DNA of 64,000 nucleotides from the NCBI RefSeq assembly GCF_947623445.1, contig NC_135241.1, positions 312,501 through 376,500 of the forward strand, written 5' to 3'. Below the pieces are notes generated by a model, which had not been told where the DNA came from, searched no databases, and saw only the letters and a list, made by a program, of their open reading frames with translations. Source of the stretch: Clavelina lepadiformis (lineage: Eukaryota; Chordata; Ascidiacea; Aplousobranchia; Clavelinidae). Both the position numbers and the translations under genes were made by a program. Numbering within the stretch: the stretch's first letter is position 1; each line of letters opens with the position of its first letter. This document shows, in pieces, positions 11,279 to 24,419 of the stretch.

Positions 11279-11962
11279 CTTAAATAAGATTAAAAATTCC
11301 AAAGCAGAACTGGAAGGAAAGGACAGGAACGTCATCAACTCTATATTAAAATACTGTAACAGCAACTTCCGCTTATTTCTACACAAAACTTTGATCCATT
11401 TCTTCAACCAAGTAAATTAATTATTGCATTCTTGCTCATTCCCAGACTTTGACCTGCAAAAACCCTTCTTAGGGTCTGTTGGTTTCGATAAAACGCACAC
11501 GCTCTACCATGAATAAATTATTATCAACTGCAAACTCAATAATTCCTGTAAAATACTAAATTTTTACTGACTTGATGATGTACTGACTGTAACAGATGTA
11601 TTAAGAAGCTTAGTGCTAGATTGTGGTTAATCTCTACCCGTAATTAATGCCTCAGCTTGCTTGCCAATGTGCTAACATGCCAGTACGCATGCATTCGAGA
11701 TTATGCGCTATACACGTGTGCTCACTTTTCACTTTCGTGTTAAAATATGCTGTTAAAGGATAACCGCGCATAGAAGCCTGATTTGTCAATAATGATATAT
11801 TATTGCCTCATAAGTACGCACTCTATGACGTGGGAGACGTAATAAGAGACTCTGAAAATAACTGAACTTTTTTTAATAAAATCGTTTATTGAAGCAATTT
11901 GACGGAAAATCTTTATATCAAGCGTCCTATTGACAATCAACGCTCCGGTATAGAGTATAGAC
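11279..11962. other. Upstream region of the NtA gene, no gene seen
   Basis: This is the putative promoter side of the minus-strand NtA gene. It is AT-rich, with no exon recognised on either strand. Confidence 0.4.
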
Positions 11963-12209
11963 AGAGGTGGGCAGTCGGTACTTTGAAAGTACCATCGGTA
12001 CCGGTACTTGGCAAAAAATGTACCGGCAGTTCCGGTATTCGGTACTATTTTATTTACTATTATTTTTTCAAATGCAAAGTTTGCCGCTTTTGCTACTATT
12101 TACTCCCGGTCAAACATATGTGACGTTAAACTGTACCAGTATCGGTATTGAAAAAGTACCGCGATGCAGTAATTCGCTACTATAGTACCGCGGTACTACC
12201 CACCTATGG
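11963..12209. mobile_element. hAT-type MITE, 247 bp
   Basis: The ends form imperfect inverted repeats (AGAGGTGGGCAGT at the left, reverse complement CCATAGGTGGGTAGT at the right). They are flanked by an 8-bp direct duplication GTATAGAC at 11955-11962 and 12210-12217, the hAT target size. Internal GTACCGGTACC-like palindromes favour a foldback. It has no coding capacity. Confidence 0.8.
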
Positions 12210-12217
12210 GTATAGAC

Positions 12218-13148
12218 ATCGTATAACAGAGTAATTATATAGTTATATAATTAATTAAGTAACATAATTATTTCCAAGTTAAACTGCAATACAGACGACC
12301 TGCTCGTCATCGCAACTGAGGCTGCTGGTATGACGTTGCTGGTGTGATGTTGCTGGTGTATATTGCTTGTGGGAACAGTCGTTGATAAGAAAGACCATTT
12401 CTCCTTCAAAGCCACAAATCGTTAAATATTTTGCTACAGGATTCCAACAATGTTCGCCTAAAGAAATAGATTCCTTCCAAGGATGGATGAAAAGCGTGGG
12501 GCTTCAAACAGACGGTTTTATCAGTGGAAGACCTTCATGAAGGTCCAAGCCACGTCGATATTTACTCGGCTGCTTGAGCTGTTAACAGCATCAGCCATTA
12601 CAGGTTGCGTAGCTCACAACATAACAAACATAACTTTGTATATAAATATAATGAGAGACAACTTGGCTTTCGCGGTCATCTATCAGGTCGAACAAAATGA
12701 AAAGGTCGCATTAGACTTGCGCTCTTGCGCTTACTTGCGGCAGTTTTAGTTTTACTAAGACGACCACTTGAGGACAATTTTACGAACCTCGTTAGCTTGA
12801 TTGATTATTTGGGCGTGATCACGTAATTGCAAAATTAAGAAGCAGTGCAAATGTTGTTTCCTTAATTGAGTTGCACCACGTGTTTATTGCAGGAAGACAC
12901 GTCATCTAAACAACTAACGCTCGTCACTGTCGATGACGTAATAATAATGTGGTGTAATAAGTCGCCGCAAGCAACAAATAATTGGCCGGGCGCGTTATTG
13001 AGAGCTGATATGTCAGTTATTATCTCGCTGAAGCGACTTTGCGCGCAGACTCCGAGTTAGATGACAACCGGCCATATTGCAAGTTCATTGCCGTAGTGCT
13101 GACTGGTGTTTAAGTTGAAAGAAACTTTTAATCAAGATTTCGAGGAAA
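12218..13148. other. Non-coding interval with a short 14-bp tandem repeat
   Basis: At 12323-12360 the unit TGCTGGTGTGATGT is repeated nearly three times. A plus-strand open frame at 12483-12749 has no recognisable domain. The last 150 bases are the likely promoter of the ShKT gene. Confidence 0.45.
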
Positions 13149-13938
13149 ATGAGAAAAACAGTTTTGTTGCTTCTCTTTGTGTCCCAGTTCATTTTCTTCA
13201 ATATTCAATCGGTAAGTTGAATTATTGCGTCATAGAACGGCATTGTGATTAGAAGGTTGCAAAAGTATAATAAACTTCAGCGTAGACATTGTTAGTGGAG
13301 TGTGTTGCTTTGAACAACGTGTTAAATTTGTCAAATTTGACCTTAAAATTGACCTATCGGGATCACAACGTCATTATTGCGTAACAATCCTGTTGCAATG
13401 CAGCCAAGTTTCTCAGATAAAGCTGCAGTTGAGCTCATAATTAGTTGTCGCGATTGACTTCCGCAGAGTGATGGAATTGGCAACCAGAAATCGCCCAAAT
13501 TCGCCAAAGATGACGTCATGATGCCCCCGGTACCGCCCGAGTTCTGGTCATGTGAGTATGACTTCTGGTCACGTGAGCATATTAGGTCAAATATTGTCAC
13601 TAAAATAATGAACTCATTTGCCCTCAGCTGACGGCGAGTGCGTGGACAACCCGGCCTTCGCGCAAGACTGCCCGGTCTGGGCGGAGAAGGGCTACTGCAC
13701 TGACCACAGCAAAGGCCGTCACTACCCCAAGTGGATGAAGAGAAACTGCGCGGCAAGTTGCAAGTTCTGTGAGTCTGGCGCCAACTGGTGGAGAATTTCT
13801 TTCAAAATTGCTATCGCTGGGTTGTGTTTGGCGTGGGCCACAGGCTGCTTGCCACGCGGTAGACGCCAGAAGACCAGGTCAACGGCGCTCAGATGTGCTG
13901 TGTTGGTGCTGGTGTGTCTCGCTTTGTACTTATTATGA
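13149..13938 (+). CDS. Small ShKT-domain protein, membrane- or GPI-anchored (152 aa)
   Basis: There are three exons: 13149-13211, 13467-13551 and 13628-13938 (phases 0 then 1, all matching). Exon 1 gives a signal peptide, MRKTVLLLLFVSQFIFFNIQ. Exon 2 gives a short linker ending MMPPVPPEFW and has a strong donor, T|GTGAGT. Exon 3 gives an ShKT domain at about residues 54-97 with the six-cysteine spacing C54, C64, C73, C90, C94, C97 and the motif CPVWAEKGYC. Two hydrophobic stretches follow, the last (CAVLVLVCLALYLL) ending at the stop, which suggests a GPI-attachment signal or a C-terminal membrane anchor. ShKT modules occur in many animal secreted and membrane proteins, often metalloproteases; no enzyme domain is present here. 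An AATAAA at 14049 could serve as poly(A) signal. The role is unknown. Confidence 0.8.
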
Positions 13939-14551
13939 CCTACTACTGGACATAGTGACGTAATTTATCAGCACTTCGGTGGTATTTATTACGTCTATTC
14001 ACGGTAACAATGGAGTGCAAGATCTTCATCGATGTTCTATTGTTGCGTAATAAAAACACACAAAGACTTGATCAAAGCGCCCCAATTTATTTGATTCGAG
14101 GTGAAAGTTGTACAAGATTTACAGAAGTGGAAATAGATAAGATTGACCGATTTGAAATAGACAAGCACTTCGGTGTTGGCACGTGCAGGATAAAAAATGA
14201 TGAAACGCGGCTAAAAATACTCGGAACAGTTATGAAAGCTTTAAAAACACTTTTGATTAAAATTAGTCACAATTAGTCAGATCCGTCACGCAAAGACGTT
14301 GTTTGTTTGTGTAAGCAAGAAGTTTGCAAAAAAACAGCAGATATTGGAACACGAGTTATGCTGATGACGATTACAGCAGCTAGGTACCAGCAAGGATCCA
14401 ATTTAAAAATATCGTCTTTAAAGGAACTCCTTATTTTTTAAGTTACAAGATGTCTATGTTGTATAAGTTTAAAAGCCACAGTGCACCAATGATCCGTTCC
14501 CTCACTTAATAAAAACAAATGAAATAGCTGAAAGGTGGTTGATAAATCATA
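13939..14551. other. Interval between convergent ShKT and IDH2 genes
   Basis: This holds the 3' flanks of both genes. A plus-strand open frame (14010-14276, starting MECKIFIDVLLLRNKN) has no recognisable domain and is not annotated as a gene. Confidence 0.5.
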
Positions 14552-17351
14552 TCACGCCAAAGCCTTCTTCAAACCGCTCTCTATCGCCTCCAGGAAGTCG
14601 GTGGTGATGACGTAGTGTTCGTTGAGTTTGACGCTGAAGTTAAAAGTCACGGTGAAGTTGATGAACCAAAGTTTGTTTCATGAGAACTTGATACTTACTT
14701 TTTCAGGCCGTGGATGCATCCGGCCAAGTCCTTGGTCATGACCCCACTGTCGACTGTGTCGATGCAAACCTTCTCCAGGATCTGGCAGAACTTTATCAGG
14801 TCGTTGTTGCCATCCAGCTTGCCCCGATGCTCAAGCCCTCGAGTCCAAGCGAAGATTGAAGCAATTGGATTGGTGCTGGTCGGGTTGCCCTGGGCAACAG
14901 ATAAGCCACGTCAACATTTGAAATTTACAACACTCAGCAGACTGTGTTCACGAGGCACAGAAATATGACGTTATGCGACATTTTGGTTGAAATTAAAACT
15001 ACAGAGTTGTTACAGGACAGCTTTAGGACCGACCTTCTGGTGTTCCCTGTAGTGTCTGGTCACGGTTCCATGCGCCGCCTCAGATTCCACGGTCTTACCA
15101 TCGGGGCACATTAGGACACTGGTCATGAGTCCAAGCGAGCCATAACCTGTGATAGGTGAAAATGGTCAGGACACGATCGGCAACTTGGTCAAGTTTAAAT
15201 ATCGGACTGGCTATCACCTTGAGCGAGGATATCTGACTGCACGTCGCCGTCATAGTTCTTGCAAGCCCAGACAAATCCTCCCGAAGATTTCAAGACTTGT
15301 GCGACCATGTCATCGATGAGGCGATGTTCATACCACAACCCGTTTGCGTCGAAGTCTTTCTTGTAATCCCTTCGAGAGAAACAAGGTTTAAGTTTAACCA
15401 GCAAAGAACTTCGACAGATGGAAAGTTGTCGACTGTGTTGCTATTGGTCACAGTAACATGACGGACAACATTAGAAAATGTAAATGGCATTGGACACATA
15501 AAGCTGACAAAAATGCACGGTTTACTTTTGGAAAATTTCTTCGAAAATGTCTTTAAATCTTCCGTCGTATTTCTTCATGATCGTATTCTTGGTGCTCATG
15601 TAGAGAGGCCACTTCTTCTGCAGAGCAACCTGCATGCAGCTGTGTGCGAAGTCTCTTATGGACTGGGAAGGAAATTTAAATATTAAACAAAGTTGGAACA
15701 CGTCAAAAGTAAGAAGCAGGAACTGCATAAATATCTCATATAGCTTTACCTGGTCAGTGTTGTACATCGCCATGCCAACCCCGCCTCCATCTTTGAATTC
15801 GTAAACCTCCATGGTCATTGGCTCACCATTGACAGGGGTAAACTTCAGTTCCAACTTGCCGTCGCCGGACGCCACAAAGTCGGTGGCTTTGTACTTCAAA
15901 CAAAATCATTCTGTTGATCAAAAGCTTTTAGCGATGAACAGTCAAGTTCAATGAACGCTTCAAAAGTATCAGTTAAAACCCAGCTCAGGTTGTTGACGTA
16001 AAAATTTGCAACGAAAAATGTCACCTGATCTCCATGGGCGTGGCGACCAAGCACAATAGATTGGGTCCAGCCTGGGACCAAACGTGGCACAACTTTGCAA
16101 AGAATCGGTTCGCGAAAGACCGTCCCCCCCAAGATGTTACGGATTGTTCCATTCGGACTTTTCCACATTTGTTTCAAATTAAATTCTGTGAAAGGTTTTA
16201 ATCAAACAACAGTCTATTGCTTCATAGACATCTTAAGCTGAAAAAATTGTGCTATGTTGAAGTCATTAAATAGTGCGATGAAACGTATGTTGACGACAGA
16301 ATCAACAAAGCAGGGTGAAATAAGATGTCTCATTCGTCACCATCGCAGAGCAAATAAATTTACAGCAAATATGCTCACTACTGGTTTTATGTTTATATCT
16401 CCCGCACTGCATGAAAATATCTATTGAGGAATAATAGACATCACACACCGACTACTCTATCTTCATCAGGGGTGATTGTGGCACATTTCACGGCAACGTT
16501 GTACTTCAAGGTTGCCAGGGCAGAGTCAATTGTGACCTGGTCGTCTGTCTGGTCTCGATATTCCATTCCGAGGTCATAATACTTGAGGTCAACATTGAGA
16601 AATGGCAAAATAAGCTGAAATACAAAATTGTACATTTAAAAAAACACCTTTACATGTAATAGTGTTTGAAGAGTTGAATAAGGAAACGTAATATTTGTAG
16701 GTGGGAGACTTCGATCAAGAGAGAAAGGAAGAGGAAGCAAAAACATTCATTTCAACAACTACACATAATGACTGCACAATTATAACCACAAGTGACTTTA
16801 AAGGAGTATTTACTTTTTCTCTGATCATCTGCCAAATAATCCTGGTCATTTCATCTCCGTCCATCTCAACAACTGGGTTCGCAACTTGGATTCTTTTGTC
16901 TAAGGAATCTGAAAAATCATCGCAAAAATTTTCGTTAAATCTTTCATTTCATGAAAGGTCTTGAGGGACAATTGATTCACAAATGAAGTTCAGTTAAACA
17001 CAAATTAATTTCAATGAGCGTGCCATCTTTGAGAAAGGTACAAATCTAAATGAGAATCAACAAGCCATGCATGACAATATATTTATAGCAATTATATACC
17101 AATAGTTTTCATCAAATTAATAAACAAGTTTTTATGAGCAGAGAAAGTTGGATCAAATCACATCTGCAGCATGACTTAACTAAACACAAAGTTTCTTGGG
17201 CAAAAATCTTCAAACAAGAATCTGTAGCAGAGCATCGAAACAAACAAACAAACTTACATTGTCTTTGCGGTGTTTTTATTCCGCAAATTGAGGCAACATT
17301 GACGGACTTGCGAAATGCTTGCAGGAGATTTTGAGTTTTTGAAAGAGCCAT
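14552..17351 (-). CDS. IDH2: NADP-dependent isocitrate dehydrogenase, mitochondrial form (444 aa)
   Basis: This enzyme converts isocitrate and NADP+ to 2-oxoglutarate, CO2 and NADPH. Ten exons: 17258-17351, 16814-16908, 16449-16614, 16025-16185, 15750-15893, 15526-15662, 15218-15369, 15034-15146, 14699-14889 and 14552-14633; every junction keeps frame. Family landmarks in order: [55 protein letters not shown] (substrate loop with S, N and R), [26 protein letters not shown] with ALAQ-equivalent [32 protein letters not shown] (NADP-binding), and [16 protein letters not shown]. The first 30 residues ([20 protein letters not shown]) are basic, without acids, like a mitochondrial targeting peptide; this favours IDH2 over cytosolic IDH1. 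The length fits the family. It ends without the SKL-type peroxisomal tail. Confidence 0.97.
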
Positions 17352-20300
17352 CTTGATTAAATGTTTGCTTGTTTATTGAACAGAAAATCCTATAAAAGCA
17401 AGTTAGTCCAACCTAAAACAGATATGATCGGTCATTACTTGGTTAGGCCGAGATAGTCCAGGTTTAAAATTTTGCAAAAGACCAGCGCACATTCACTGAG
17501 TTTACAATAAAATTTAATTTACAATTTAATTGCATCAAAACTAAATACAACTGTTATTGATGGTTGACATCAGTAGTTTTATTTGCACTTAAAAATAGTG
17601 TTAATTGCCAAGAACCAGCAGATGCCAGCCCTATGATAAGGCAGCTCAACCAACCCAAGACTAGAAAGTATGGTGGTTTACATGGTTTTGTGCATGTATA
17701 TAGCATCAAAACTGAAGTAAGCAAATGTTCATGAAATTCAAACTGTGTGGAGAGCAGTAGTAGGAATATCAATAGCAAGCAAAGAGAAACTCCACAGAAA
17801 TAAGCAAATTATAACCATAGTGTCAATATGCATCGAAGCACAATACTTGACTATGTATATATCATATAGCAAGGGGACCGAAACCTCCTACACACCAACA
17901 TTAAAGCATTTGAATCTTAGATGGACAAATGGGGTCTGGAAGCTACTGCGACATGTGATCGGTTCAGATGAGCAAACAGCCATCATAGGTTCCAATTTCT
18001 GCCCCATCTGTTCATCCAACTGGAATGTAGGGTTGTTCGACAAGAAGGCGTGCATCCAAAGACACAAAGTTTAGCGTGATGGCATGCACTGAAACCTCAA
18101 TTCTTTATTTATTATAAGTCGGCATAAAAAATTCAGTGAGCACATTAATGAATCTCGTGCGTGCAGGTGCAGCACTTTCTACTGGGCCTATTTGTCGCAA
18201 GTAACTTGACTGCAGTTGATGAATACACTTTCAAATTATTGAGCTTGAATGCTCAGACGTTTGATGACGTCAGACGTTCAAACCAGATGTTTGATGCTCA
18301 TTAAGTTTTTCAAAAACTTTTGCAAGATTGCAACGAGCATAAGCAGAATACAAGTGAGCTTATAGTGATTATGTGCAATATGATAAAGGCATGACAGGCA
18401 TGCAGAGTGTAATTGTGCCAACTGCCAAGTCAGTACGCTTGCAGCATAGCCAAGGCTTGGACTGCAGAGAATCAAGATTATCAGTTCATCAAGATCTTAG
18501 GTACACCAAACAACCAAAAATTCTTAAACGCAATGAAAGTGTGCACTCAGGTGTGCAATCACACAGTAATACACAGTGCGACTAATTTAATCTTTAAAAC
18601 ATTTCAAAATTAAGTGCACAGAAGTTCTGTCCAAGTCATTAAGTGCAAAATAACGCACCTTAAGTGCGGCACTGAAGCTTATGAAAAGCAGTATTGACCA
18701 TATATGCACAGATTCCATAATCACATTTCTAGCGCAATTTGATTAGCCTAAAGTAACTCCACATGTGTTTAAACACAGTTCAAAGTCTGAGCTAGCCCAA
18801 CAAGCAACCAGATTACATCAAAATTTGGGAAAGCACCAGAAAAACAACAATGCAAAGAAGACAGAAAATTTGACCTTAAATTGCAAAATTTGTAAATTAA
18901 TAGGCTGCTGTGCACTGCCTCAAAATCAGTTGACACCTGCTGTATGAGAATCAAAGCTCTCTTATGGAAGAACTATAACCTTAAGCTTTGTTCTTGTGTT
19001 GGTTTTAAGGTCACGAAAGCAGTACCGGTAACTAGCAACCAGAAGATTTCAAGGTCATAAGTTCAAAGCATTGCACTGTGCCAAAAAATATTTCGTTTTT
19101 ATCTTTTCAAGTAGGCCTAGGTTCCCTGTTAAAAAAAATCATGATTTGCTTAAAATTGCCGCTATAAATTGTACAGCACAGCGTTTGGTTCCTTTTAAAA
19201 ATTGCTAGCACCCCATTGTCTTGTTTGACCCTCCATTGACTTTGCGCGTCGTGTCACCTCGGCACAAACGACCTTTAAAAATTCCACGCGATCAACGGAC
19301 GATTTCGAAATCTCCGTCGCACTCAGCGCATGTGCCGTGAACGCGCGCGACCCACATGGACAACTCATTAACATCTCTCATAATTTCACGCACCACGACA
19401 TTTCCCGCTAAACATTTGATGACGTGGTTTCTAAACAGAAAATAGCAATTGTGGTTTGGCAACAACTGGCGCTAACCTTAAAAGAAAAATGAGGTTGTTG
19501 CATCAAATACTTGGCCACTATAATCATTTAATTTATGTTCAGGAACTTGTGGTCAAGTTCCACAACTTTATGGGTATGTTACCTGAATAATTTTATCATA
19601 TGAAAAGCAATTTCGTGAAATTTATCAAACTTACAACCAAGTCACATTTCAAGGCAAATAATTTATGTATTAAACATTATAATCTTTGAAGAACAAGTCA
19701 AGTTTGGATTCACAAAACCACAAATACCTTCTATTACCTGAAAAGGTTTTATCAATACAGGGAAACTCCCGAAGCAGATACTTCTTTAGGTGCTTGCAGC
19801 ATTTTTCATGTGATAATATTTGAATGTCAAATTAATTATTTATTACCTATTCACCTATTGTATTGTTTATTTTTCGTCATTAGCTGTGCGGAGTGAAAGT
19901 TAGGACGCTAACCGTTGTAGTTATAGAACAATAAAACACATCCTCATCAACAGTTAACATGCAGGAAAAAGCGGCAAAGCCCAAAGGTTTAAAACATGCA
20001 AGACAGCAATAACGCAGTTGTGCTGTAAGATGGTAGGTTAGCATGGCCACGAAACCCACAAATTAGTTCCTAAGTTTAACGAATTTAAAGCCAACCTAAC
20101 ACAAACAACGAAACAACTACACTGTTGGAAGATGTAGAGGGCATGTTCCCTAACTTTCAAAACACAAATATTGACACGCGAAATAAATATATAAAGTAAC
20201 ATGGTTAGATTAAAATGACAATGAATATCTTAAGTGCACAAGAAATGGATGTTTAAAGAAAACCGCACAAAAGAAACTCCATCCTAGAGGCTGGAATCTT

Positions 20301-20985
20301 GCTTCTGTGCCCAAGAGTGGACACAATATTGAGGCCCTCAAGTGCACTAAAAGATTGTGATGATATTTTTAATATACAGATTGTATAAGATATAGAATTC
20401 TCGTCTTAAAGTATCGAACTAGCGAAACACTGCGTTACGTAATCGATTACTTCCTGGTTATCGTTTTAATTCGTGGCATTAAATATCATGCCTATATATT
20501 ATGTGAGTTATACACAGCCGTTCATTCATTCTTTCGTCTAGTAAGATCAACGCTGTAACATGGTCGTCTTTATGCTGTGGCTGTGCCAATGATTTGTGAA
20601 AATGTAAACGTTCAAAGAAGCATCAATATAATCAGTATATGCAGTTGTCATTCCTGTGTAACCATTGTTGAATTCAATTTGAAGAAGTTCAATGTCAAGT
20701 TACACAACTTTATTGTCATCTTCACAACACAATAAACCGTTAAGGTGAACAATTAAGTCCGAGGTTAAGAATAGCTGACAACGACCTCATGAGACTCATA
20801 TATCATCGAGCGCAATAAACATTTCAACAAGCAAACATTGTAGTAAAGTGGGTCAACCTGTCAGGTTCAACAACCATACACCACCCATTTCATTACAAGA
20901 TAATAAAATAATCAAATAAAAGTATAATAATGTCTTTAGGAAATCATGCCTCTACATTCCCTTCAACTATGGTAGTTGTGATATA
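17352..20985. other. Gene-poor interval upstream of IDH2
   Basis: Several short open frames (for example 17745-18074) show no domains. It contains one copy of a dispersed repeat (18491-18698). The stretch 19240-19420 is richer in CG (CGCGTCGTGTCACC and nearby), unlike the AT-rich surroundings, and might be a promoter or an unrecognised 5' region. Otherwise nothing was recognised. Confidence 0.45.
18491..18698. repeat. Dispersed repeat, copy 1
   Basis: It shares AAGATCTTAGG..CCAAACAACCAAAAAT at the start and AAGTGCAAAATAA..GGCACTGAAG at the end with 34974-35178, in the same orientation. Ends and family are not defined; there is no coding potential. Confidence 0.6.
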
Positions 20986-21600
20986 CAGTCGACTCCGCTT
21001 AATTCAGACACTTTGGTTCCGCTCACTTTTGGCCGAATTAAGCGGAGAAACGGCTTTGTCCGAATTAGGCGGAAAATCAGTTGTTCGTTTCATGGTCATG
21101 TGTAAAGGCAGACAACGCATTTAAAATACTGTATTGTTGCGTAATAAATAAATTGCAGCTGCGCTATACTGCAGTAATTGGCATTAATCGCATAAAACGT
21201 CTTCGTTTACTTTAGTGAGCAATTTCACTTTTTGTGCTAAACTTTTCTGTACAATTTTGTCCTACAAGATGGTCGCAATGGTACCAACGTAAAAGCGACT
21301 ATGAAGCTGGCACGGCCTTATATGAGTTCATTGTCGATTGTTACTGCATGGATCGTCATTGTTTCACTATAATCACTCATAATGCAATTGCATCTTGTCT
21401 TAAAACGAACGAAGTACTGTTTATTGTGTCATAACCTAACGATAGGAATTGCGAACCTGTGTCCGAATTAAGCGGAGAATTGTCCGAATTAACAGGAGTT
21501 TTTTACATTCAATTTTTACTTTTGTTCCGTTCCCGAGCATTTTGGCCGAATAAAGCGGTTGTCCGGGTTATCCGGTGTCCGAATTAAGCGGATTCGACTG
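20986..21600. mobile_element. pogo/Tigger-like MITE, 615 bp
   Basis: The terminal inverted repeats are CAGTCGACTCCGCTTAATTC (left) and the complement of GAATTAAGCGGATTCGACTG (right). They are flanked by TA on both sides, as for Tc1/mariner-pogo elements; Tigger elements have similar ends. Copies of TGTCCGAATTAAGCGGA recur inside each arm. The central part (about 21120-21440) is unrelated filler without a transposase. Confidence 0.85.
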
Positions 21601-21937
21601 TATTGTGAATACACCAACCATGGCGTATACACACTACTGATTACGATTACTATGCTACGACAATATATTACAATACACAGTGACAGAATAAGCAATGTCT
21701 CAAGTCAATTTTGCCCAAAGAACTTCTTTGTAAGAGATCCGCGATCTAAAATGACCACGACAAGCAATGAGGGAAACCCAATACGACGATCATTCTAAAC
21801 TTGATCAATGATAGTAAAAATGCCGTGCCAGCTTGTGAAGACAAATGTTTTCATACAAGTCGTATTATGTGCAGCTCCGATGAATGAATGAATTATGCAT
21901 GCACATGTAAAAAAGTTGTAATCAATTTATTTAAAAT

Positions 21938-24419
21938 ATGATTTACTCCGAAGAAGAGTTGAAATTTCGTCTGCGTTTGTCTTTGCAGTTCATCTCTCAA
22001 TTCAAACACTTCGGAAAACATTACATTATTGTGAGTGTGTGATTGTGTTAATATTTCAGCACAGTTCTGCCTGTGCCAGCATAACTAGACAAAGCTGAGA
22101 ATTTATTCTTGAATATGGTTATTTGTAGGAATATTTTACTGACAATCACTGGGAAAAATTGCCGCAGACATGGCAGGAAACTTTGCAGGATGAGGATCTG
22201 TCGTCTCTTGCCAATTGTCTTTTGATCCCAGGAGCACCAGTTTATGGGTATAGTGGATAATAGAAATCTTAAGTGGTTTGACAACTTTTATTTTCAAGTT
22301 GCTGTTACTTACAGGTTGACACAAGTGTGGCCTCTTTCACTGTTGGCATTTCGTAAACTATCGCACTTTCTCTCAATTAAGCGCGAGTTGAGCTCAGGTT
22401 TGTGTCATCGTCATCTTTGTCGTCAGTTCATATGAGATCCACCTTTGACAGTTTGTTTGCATTTTGTCGAATTTTTGTGCTCAGGTCGCATACTGAATGA
22501 AAACCACAGAAAATCAGAAAAAACAAAAAATAAATTGGTGGATTATGTTCACTGGAAGCACATGAAGCCAAAGAAAAGACACGAAATTTCTTCATTGTCA
22601 GAAGTACTATGCCAGCTTTATTTATTGTTACATCGATCAACAACTCAATTGTTTGTTTGACGACTGACACATTAACACCCTGATTTTGTATTTGAGGTTA
22701 TAGCAAAAATCTCAAGTCAGTCAAAGGCAGCTTCTATCATTGTGAGTGTACAAGGTGGTCTGAAATTTTAATCTCATTTGATTGACACTCACGATAGACG
22801 CCATAGAAGTTAGAAACTGAACTTTGACCTTTACAGGATGTGGGGTCAGGTCAAGGTCACCTCTCACGTATTTTGACTTTGAATTACAAACTTTCCGTGA
22901 AATCGATTGAACGAGAAGAAAGACTTGTGAAATGTGCTCGGAAGTTTGATGATGAGGTTTTACAAAAAATAGTGGACTTCGAGCGAAAGGTGAAATACGA
23001 TTAGCGCTAAATGTGGTTCTCATGAAGCTGATGCATTCTTTTCGGTTTTGTTAGATTCATAAAATTTTAAATAAATTGTTTCAAATCTTTTTTATATTTT
23101 CATGGATTGATCCCAGGAAAGTGACTCGTGGCAACCACAGATGCCCACACACCTGCAAATGTCCCTCTCACCTGATGTGGAGAGCGAAACATTTTTAGAA
23201 GATTTACGGAGTGCAGCTGGTAGCAACTCTGATTATCGATTTTGTTAAGTTTTTTAGAAGCTTTAAATATGATGTTTATGTTTTAAAGGTGGAAACTCGG
23301 CAGATAATCGTCACTTCCTGTTGACGGGCTTGCACGCGTGTGGTGACCTCAGTGCAACGATGGTGAGACTCTTCAAGGAAAGTTCCTCGATTAAATCTCT
23401 CATCTCTGTCTCCTGCTGCTACATGAAACTAACAACTGATTGCATCAACAATGATGCTTGTGATGTCACAAGGTCATCACAGATTTATTACCCAATGAGT
23501 GATTATGTGAAGAGTTTGGAGAACCACGAACTCTGTTATGAGTTCAGGAAACTTGCTTGTCACTCAAACGAGGATTATCTCAGGAAAGTTGAAGGTTCAT
23601 CAACTTTTATTCATAATTTTTTAAACATTGATGCCGGCACATAGCAAGTACTCCTGACGCAGATGTCTATGAATTAAGAAATCACATAATATTCTAATGT
23701 TTCTAGAAGATCCATCAAGTTTGAAAGGTCAATGTTATCGAGCCATGCTTGAAGTTTTGATTCGAAGATCACATCCAGAACTAATCCGCACTGGAGTAAA
23801 GACGATTAAAAACTGCCATCGTCTGTCATTTCTAGAGTAATTTATCTCGTGAAGTTTGTGGTATAGCTACTGTAGGCACTAAAAGCTTGAGTGGGAATGC
23901 TACGTTTGCAATATTTTGGCAATTTGCTATTTATACTGATCTCGTCTAAAATTTGTAAATTATCTACTGTAAAAGAAATTTTAACTGAAAATAAAACTTC
24001 AGCAAACTCACGTTGAAGTCACCATGTTTAGAAGATACTTCCACAAGTGTGTGATAATGTCTTTTTAATCCAGATACTCAAAGAAAGCTTTTAAAAAGTT
24101 GGGCCTTTCATGCCCAGATGAAGCGACCATAGAGAGCAATGAAATGACTGAAATGCTTCAAATGTGGCCGAATGTTGTCAAACTTTTCATGATTTCATTG
24201 GTGCTGGCTCCAGTGGTTGAGTCGATAATTCTTCTTGACCGAGTTCTCTACTTAAAGGAAAATGGTGAGATCTTCATGAATTTACTAATTAAATTTTGTT
24301 GCAAAATGCAATTTTCTCAACTTTCTTCAGGTTACGAAAGTGAACTGCTCTCAATTTTCGAACCGCTTTTATCTCCGAGATGTTTCGCAGTCGTTGCCAG
24401 CAAGAATGAAGTTGAATGA
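21938..24419 (+). CDS. METTL25B/RRNAD1-like methyltransferase-fold protein, copy A (476 aa)
   Basis: Eleven exons: 21938-22030, 22129-22247, 22315-22397, 22485-22603, 22697-22741, 22837-22989, 23117-23219, 23289-23594, 23707-23836, 24074-24264 and 24331-24419; phases agree at every junction. Features in order: HMKPKKRHEISSLSE, then a SAM-binding glycine loop DVGSGQGHLSR (about residues 154-164), TGLHACGDLSATMVRLF, VSCCYMKL, and the C-terminal LDRVLYLKENGYESELLSIF..LSPR. This order, and the length, match METTL25B (RRNAD1; human about 475 aa). METTL25 is longer. The target of this family is poorly known, so activity is inferred only from the glycine loop. Copy B lies 403 bp downstream in the same orientation with nearly identical exon structure. 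It is too far away for a tunicate-style operon. Confidence 0.9.
23261..23508 (+). repeat. Gene-conversion tract shared with 26521-26768 (member in copy A)
   Basis: I count 6 differences over 248 aligned bases with no gap between this segment and 26521-26768. The match covers the end of intron 7 and the first 220 bases of exon 8. It stops abruptly at GATTATGT, beyond which the paralogues differ at many positions. Confidence 0.85.
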
